64,000 nt of DNA from Todiramphus chloris collaris. Lineage: Eukaryota; Chordata; Aves; Coraciiformes; Alcedinidae. Below, piece by piece: positions 60,121-64,000 of this stretch. Under the pieces are notes generated by a model. It saw only the letters and a program-made list of their open reading frames with translations, made no database searches and was not told the origin of the DNA. The DNA lies in contig JANVCC010000048.1 of the NCBI GenBank assembly GCA_025345505.1, positions 5,354,438 to 5,418,437 of the forward strand, read 5' to 3'. Position numbers and translations under genes: made by a program. Each line of letters begins with the position of its first letter. Position 1 is the first letter of the stretch.

Positions 60121-63100
60121 AGGGTACCTGGAACCTAAACCTGGACCTTCCACCTCAGCCATCCGTGACAGCCTTTCCCACCCACGTGTTGAAGCGCAGT
60201 GGGGCTTTTTTGGGTCCCTTTCATCATGCCCGTCCAAAAGCATATTTAATTAGTTATTTATAGGGGACCAGGCCCGAGGAGACAGAGCTCCAGAGCGGCA
60301 AAGGAGGAAGGCAGAGCTCAACAGCATTGCTCCTGCTTTAGTGTAAGGCTAGGGATGGCTCCTGCGTTAGCAATATTTGTGGACAGCGTTTCTCCGTACT
60401 GTACATTCAGAGGCGTAGACTTTGTTCTCTTCACTAGCTCACACAAGCTTTCCAGCCTGTCTCAACCAAGTCGCAGAGCTTGCTGCTGCCGGGCTGGAGC
60501 AGGTCCTGGGAAGACCTTGAGAAGAAATCTGTGTAGAGAAAGGATTTTATGAATGTCCTGCTTTCCCTTTACTAATGGGACCATGTGGAATGGAAGCTGA
60601 GAGAAGCAGAGAGTCATCACCACTTCTTATTTAGAGGGAAAAGCTCTCAGATGTGCTTGTTTGAAATCCATGCATCATTAGAAAAATAGAGGGAATGTGA
60701 TTATGATGTTGTACAGCTCACTTCAGTGGTGCAGCAAAAGTATTTGTCCACACAGTAAAAGAAAAACAAAGCATTCCATTTTTCTGATATTAAACAGCCG
60801 AGAAGGTAGAATTATCCCGTTGTGGGTTTTTTTTTTTTAATCTTCCTCTCATTTTAATCTTTTACTGTGGACAAACATTTTTCTAAGTGAATTACATGGA
60901 GAAGTCAAGCCCTGCTTTACTCGGGATCTTACGAAGCAACCTGAAACATGATTACAGCTCATAGCACAGAGAGAATTACCAGTGGGGGGGATCATTTGAA
61001 GAATATGTTAAACCTGAGAACTTAGGTAGAGAACACATGGAGCTGAGCAGAACACATGCTTCTGTTCCATTCCATTGTACGTGCGAGAGCAGAGCTACGT
61101 TCTCCTCCACATCTAGGTGAAGTCTGAGCAGAGGAGCAGGAGAAAGATCTTAAGGTGTGGAGACATGCTGAGGCAAACCTAAAAGCTTTGAAATCAACAC
61201 TCAAGCATTTCACAAGACACGCTACAAAGTACCTTTGTCTCCAGCACTACGGCAGCTTTGTGCTCTAGATGAGTTCAGAACTGGATATTGAGGGCTCAGC
61301 TTCACACGTTGCTGGCTTTGATAGCTTCGTGGCAGGCAGAAGTTTCTTAATTGCAGGATAGTGATGTGGTGTGGGCACGTGCCTGTTGCCTAGTGGTTAT
61401 GAATTAGTGCAGATACATGGAACCAGCATCGACTAGAAAGCGCAGACATGTCCTTCCAGGCTGGCTGAGGGAGAGGAAGAGGAAAGCGAGCATGGAAAGG
61501 AGGTCAAACATAAACCACAGCAAAGTTAAAAAGCTCGGATTAGAAAAGCGACCTTGAAAGTATGGCTTATTCTGCTGCCTTTCAACACGATTTATCCTGT
61601 TGTCGACCACACCTATTTGAAACTCTCCAATGTCTTCCTTTTCCTTAAGGGGAAAAAGAGGCAGCACCTTCTTTCTAGAATTATGAAGGTTTAGAGATGG
61701 AATTCTGATCCTGCAAAAAATGCCCTGTAGCACAGGCCAGAGAGAATTGTCTGAGAGGAGGGGAGAAAGAAATAATCGAAACGTTAAATTTGCTTTTGTT
61801 GTGATTGACATAATGCTGTCATTTGTTTTCAAATAGCAGAATGGTTTCTTGGTGGATCTTTTACAGTGGAAAACCTGCAACCCATTTAACAAGAACTCTG
61901 TTTTCACCCTAGTGCAGAACTGATTTGTCTGGATTTAGCTTTAGGCGCAGTCTCTGCCATATTCTGCCAGAGATATTTTGTCCTGCAAAGTTAATCCAGG
62001 ATCCAGATACATGATTATTTCAAATTTACATGTAAAAGGGAGTAAAAGATTGATTTGAATTCCAAGGGAGGAGGGGGAGGCACAATGATATCGTTGAATC
62101 TTTTGTTCCCAGAAAAAACAGCAAAGAATTAAGATTATTAAGGAAGGATAATTTGGGTCAGACCAACCATCTGAATCCATGTCAGTTAAAAAGATGGTTT
62201 TCCCCACTTTTTTTAATGTGTTGGACACATTCATGTTTGATTTATGATGTGAGTCAAAAACATCTGTGCTTTGGGGCACAAGCAAATGCTTATTTAAACA
62301 ATAGGTCTCCCTGGAGGGGATATAGGAAAGAAATGACATTCTTTTGCAAAGAATTCAGTGTTTTGCACTCCATGAAGTATCTTGCTTTGTTTTGAAAAGT
62401 CCTCTGCGGAAGACACAACGACTCGAAACTATTATAAAGGAGTCCAGCAACTTTCACCTTTATGTGACTGGTATGAATATGAACCAGGTTAGCACGGATG
62501 AAATCCTGTTATTGTCTTACTTGCCTCAGAAGTGACCCACGTGAAAAGAATTGGTCATCTCGGTCTCATTGGCAGCACGCAAGTATTCACATCTTAAAAA
62601 CATTTGGAACTAGCTGGCAGTCTGAGGCCTTGTCTGCAGGCAGGATTAGCTCTGATTTCAGGAATGATTTTAGCTTCTGGTAGAAACCCACCGTAGATAC
62701 AGTTGTGCAAATGGGTGCACGCTGCCATCTGCACCAATTCGATGGCTGTCGTGGGGTCTGGTTCTAACTGCAAATGAGGCTGATGGAAAGGAGTAAGTTT
62801 CTGAATAGTTCCGTATCCTGAGTCAGTTCTAATGATGTGCTTGAGTAGTTTATTTGAAGCTTTTAAAGAAAAAAAAGTGTTGAGGGTATCAGAAGGTAAA
62901 CATCTGCAGCATCATTTTAAGTTCAAGCCTGCACTGGGTGGAGATTTCTGCTCTGTAACCACATGCTGTGCTGTATATGCATTGATATGATTAGAAACAG
63001 GCTTGAAAGTAACATCTACATTTACTAGAACACTTCTCGGGCTTCAGCAAGCCAGGACTGTGAATGAATGTTGTGCCTGCTCCTAAATCCATGATCTTGA

Positions 63101-64000
63101 ATCCAGACTTCTCTACACTTCAGGCGCTTTCTTGCCAAGCTTTGGAAGTGACCTCTGTAGGTCAGCACGGTTGATATACTGTGACAAAGATGTGCCTTGC
63201 TGTACAGCCCAGTGTAAACGATTATTGTCAACAAAGAGGCCAGGGCAGAGACAGAAATCTGTCCGTTCCTGGGAGATTTCCACATACGGAGAAAGCAGAA
63301 AGAAGATAACCATCAGCATTTCAGCTGCTTTTCTAAATGAACGTCTTCAACAATGTGGCAGGCTCGTAGCTTTCCCTTCCTGTGTAAGACTATGCCAAAC
63401 TAGAGCGAGGAAGCCTAGAGTCCTTTAAAAGAAGGTGTGAAAAAACTCTGGGGCAAGTGTAGAATTTTAGAAAAGAGCCAAAGCCTCTGTCCACCCTCAG
63501 AAGAGCAGAATGACAGAGATCTGGCAGCCATTGCAACCACCACCGATTTATTTACGAGCTCCTGGAGTCGCTCCAGTGTAATTATGGGCCTGAACTCCAG
63601 ATCAGATTCACTTGACATTTGAGAAAGTCTGTGGAAAAACAGTAATAATAAACTGATAATAACCACCCGTCTCATAAGCAACAGAAAATAAAGGGAAGAG
63701 AAAGGGCAGGTGGGGAGAGGGGATGGCAACATGATCCCCAGAAGATCTCCTGCTTGTCAGGAGATACTTTCAGTATATACCCCTGTGTATTTTCTAAAAG
63801 GAGCTATGGGGAATTCTGGAGTAAGTCCTGACTCATGTCAGTGCTATTGCAATTACTGCACTGGAAAAAATGAAAATAGGGGAGCGGGGGGGGGTGCAAA
63901 GGAAGCTGGGATAAGTTGAGACGGCAGTTTCTTTTGGTGGAGTAGATAGTTTGTGGCCCACATGGCATTTATCCAAGCGTGCTCATCACCTAAATTATAT
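60121..64000. other. Upstream flank of the CpG island, no gene recognised
   Basis: AT-rich sequence without recognised interspersed repeats. A CACGTG E-box lies at 60183-60188. T- and G-runs lie near 60828 and 63888. The longest open frame (minus 61907-61404, 167 codons) resembles no family I know. A minus-strand acceptor-like site lies at 63629 and is discussed as a weak exon candidate. Confidence 0.55.

Noticed and set aside
61404..61907. 167-codon minus-strand frame
   Set aside because: It is the longest frame outside the island and the CR1 copies, but it has no recognisable domain, no local CpG or codon signal and no evident splice context. It is consistent with chance.
1..64000. CRISPR arrays, bacterial operons, phage or other defence-type gene clusters
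   Set aside because: The repeat content, CpG depletion, intron-like sequence and CpG island are those of vertebrate nuclear DNA. No regularly spaced repeats or tightly packed genes are seen.

Overview
This window is vertebrate nuclear DNA, most probably from a bird. Every interspersed repeat I can recognise is a CR1 LINE fragment. There are twelve of them, with the avian-type 3' tail (ttccaacc...attctatgat), and I see no L1, Alu or other mammalian SINE. Outside the repeats the sequence is AT-rich and CpG-poor, with no operon-like gene packing. One 100-N block (32887-32986) is an assembly gap.

Layout: bases 1-58.7 kb are non-coding sequence in which I find no convincing protein-coding exon. 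They hold CR1 fragments on both strands, A/C-rich low-complexity tracts, a pentanucleotide microsatellite at the very start, and a few local CpG-enriched patches that may be unrecognised exons or regulatory elements (13.3, 20.9, 54.4 and 55.9 kb). A classic CpG island lies at about 58.78-60.12 kb. It carries tandem GC boxes, a 20-G run with an adjoining GGGGA repeat, and on the minus strand a consensus splice donor (GAG|GTGAGT, exon end at 59530). The stretch upstream of that donor has no ATG on the minus strand. The simplest reading is a promoter plus a 5' non-coding first exon of a minus-strand gene, with the 58 kb to the left being its first intron or introns. I cannot name the gene. From 60.1 to 64.0 kb the DNA looks like upstream flank, with no recognised gene or repeat.

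The apparent long open frames are of two kinds: remnants of CR1 ORF2 (C-terminal part of the reverse transcriptase protein) and chance frames in the GC-rich island. There is no RNA gene, CRISPR array or multi-gene system that I can support. The items most worth a second look are a CR1 with a foreign CR1 tail embedded inside it (11.23 kb), a tandem double hairpin abutting a truncated CR1 (18.4 kb), the G-rich tract in the promoter, and the CpG-enriched patches in the presumed intron.
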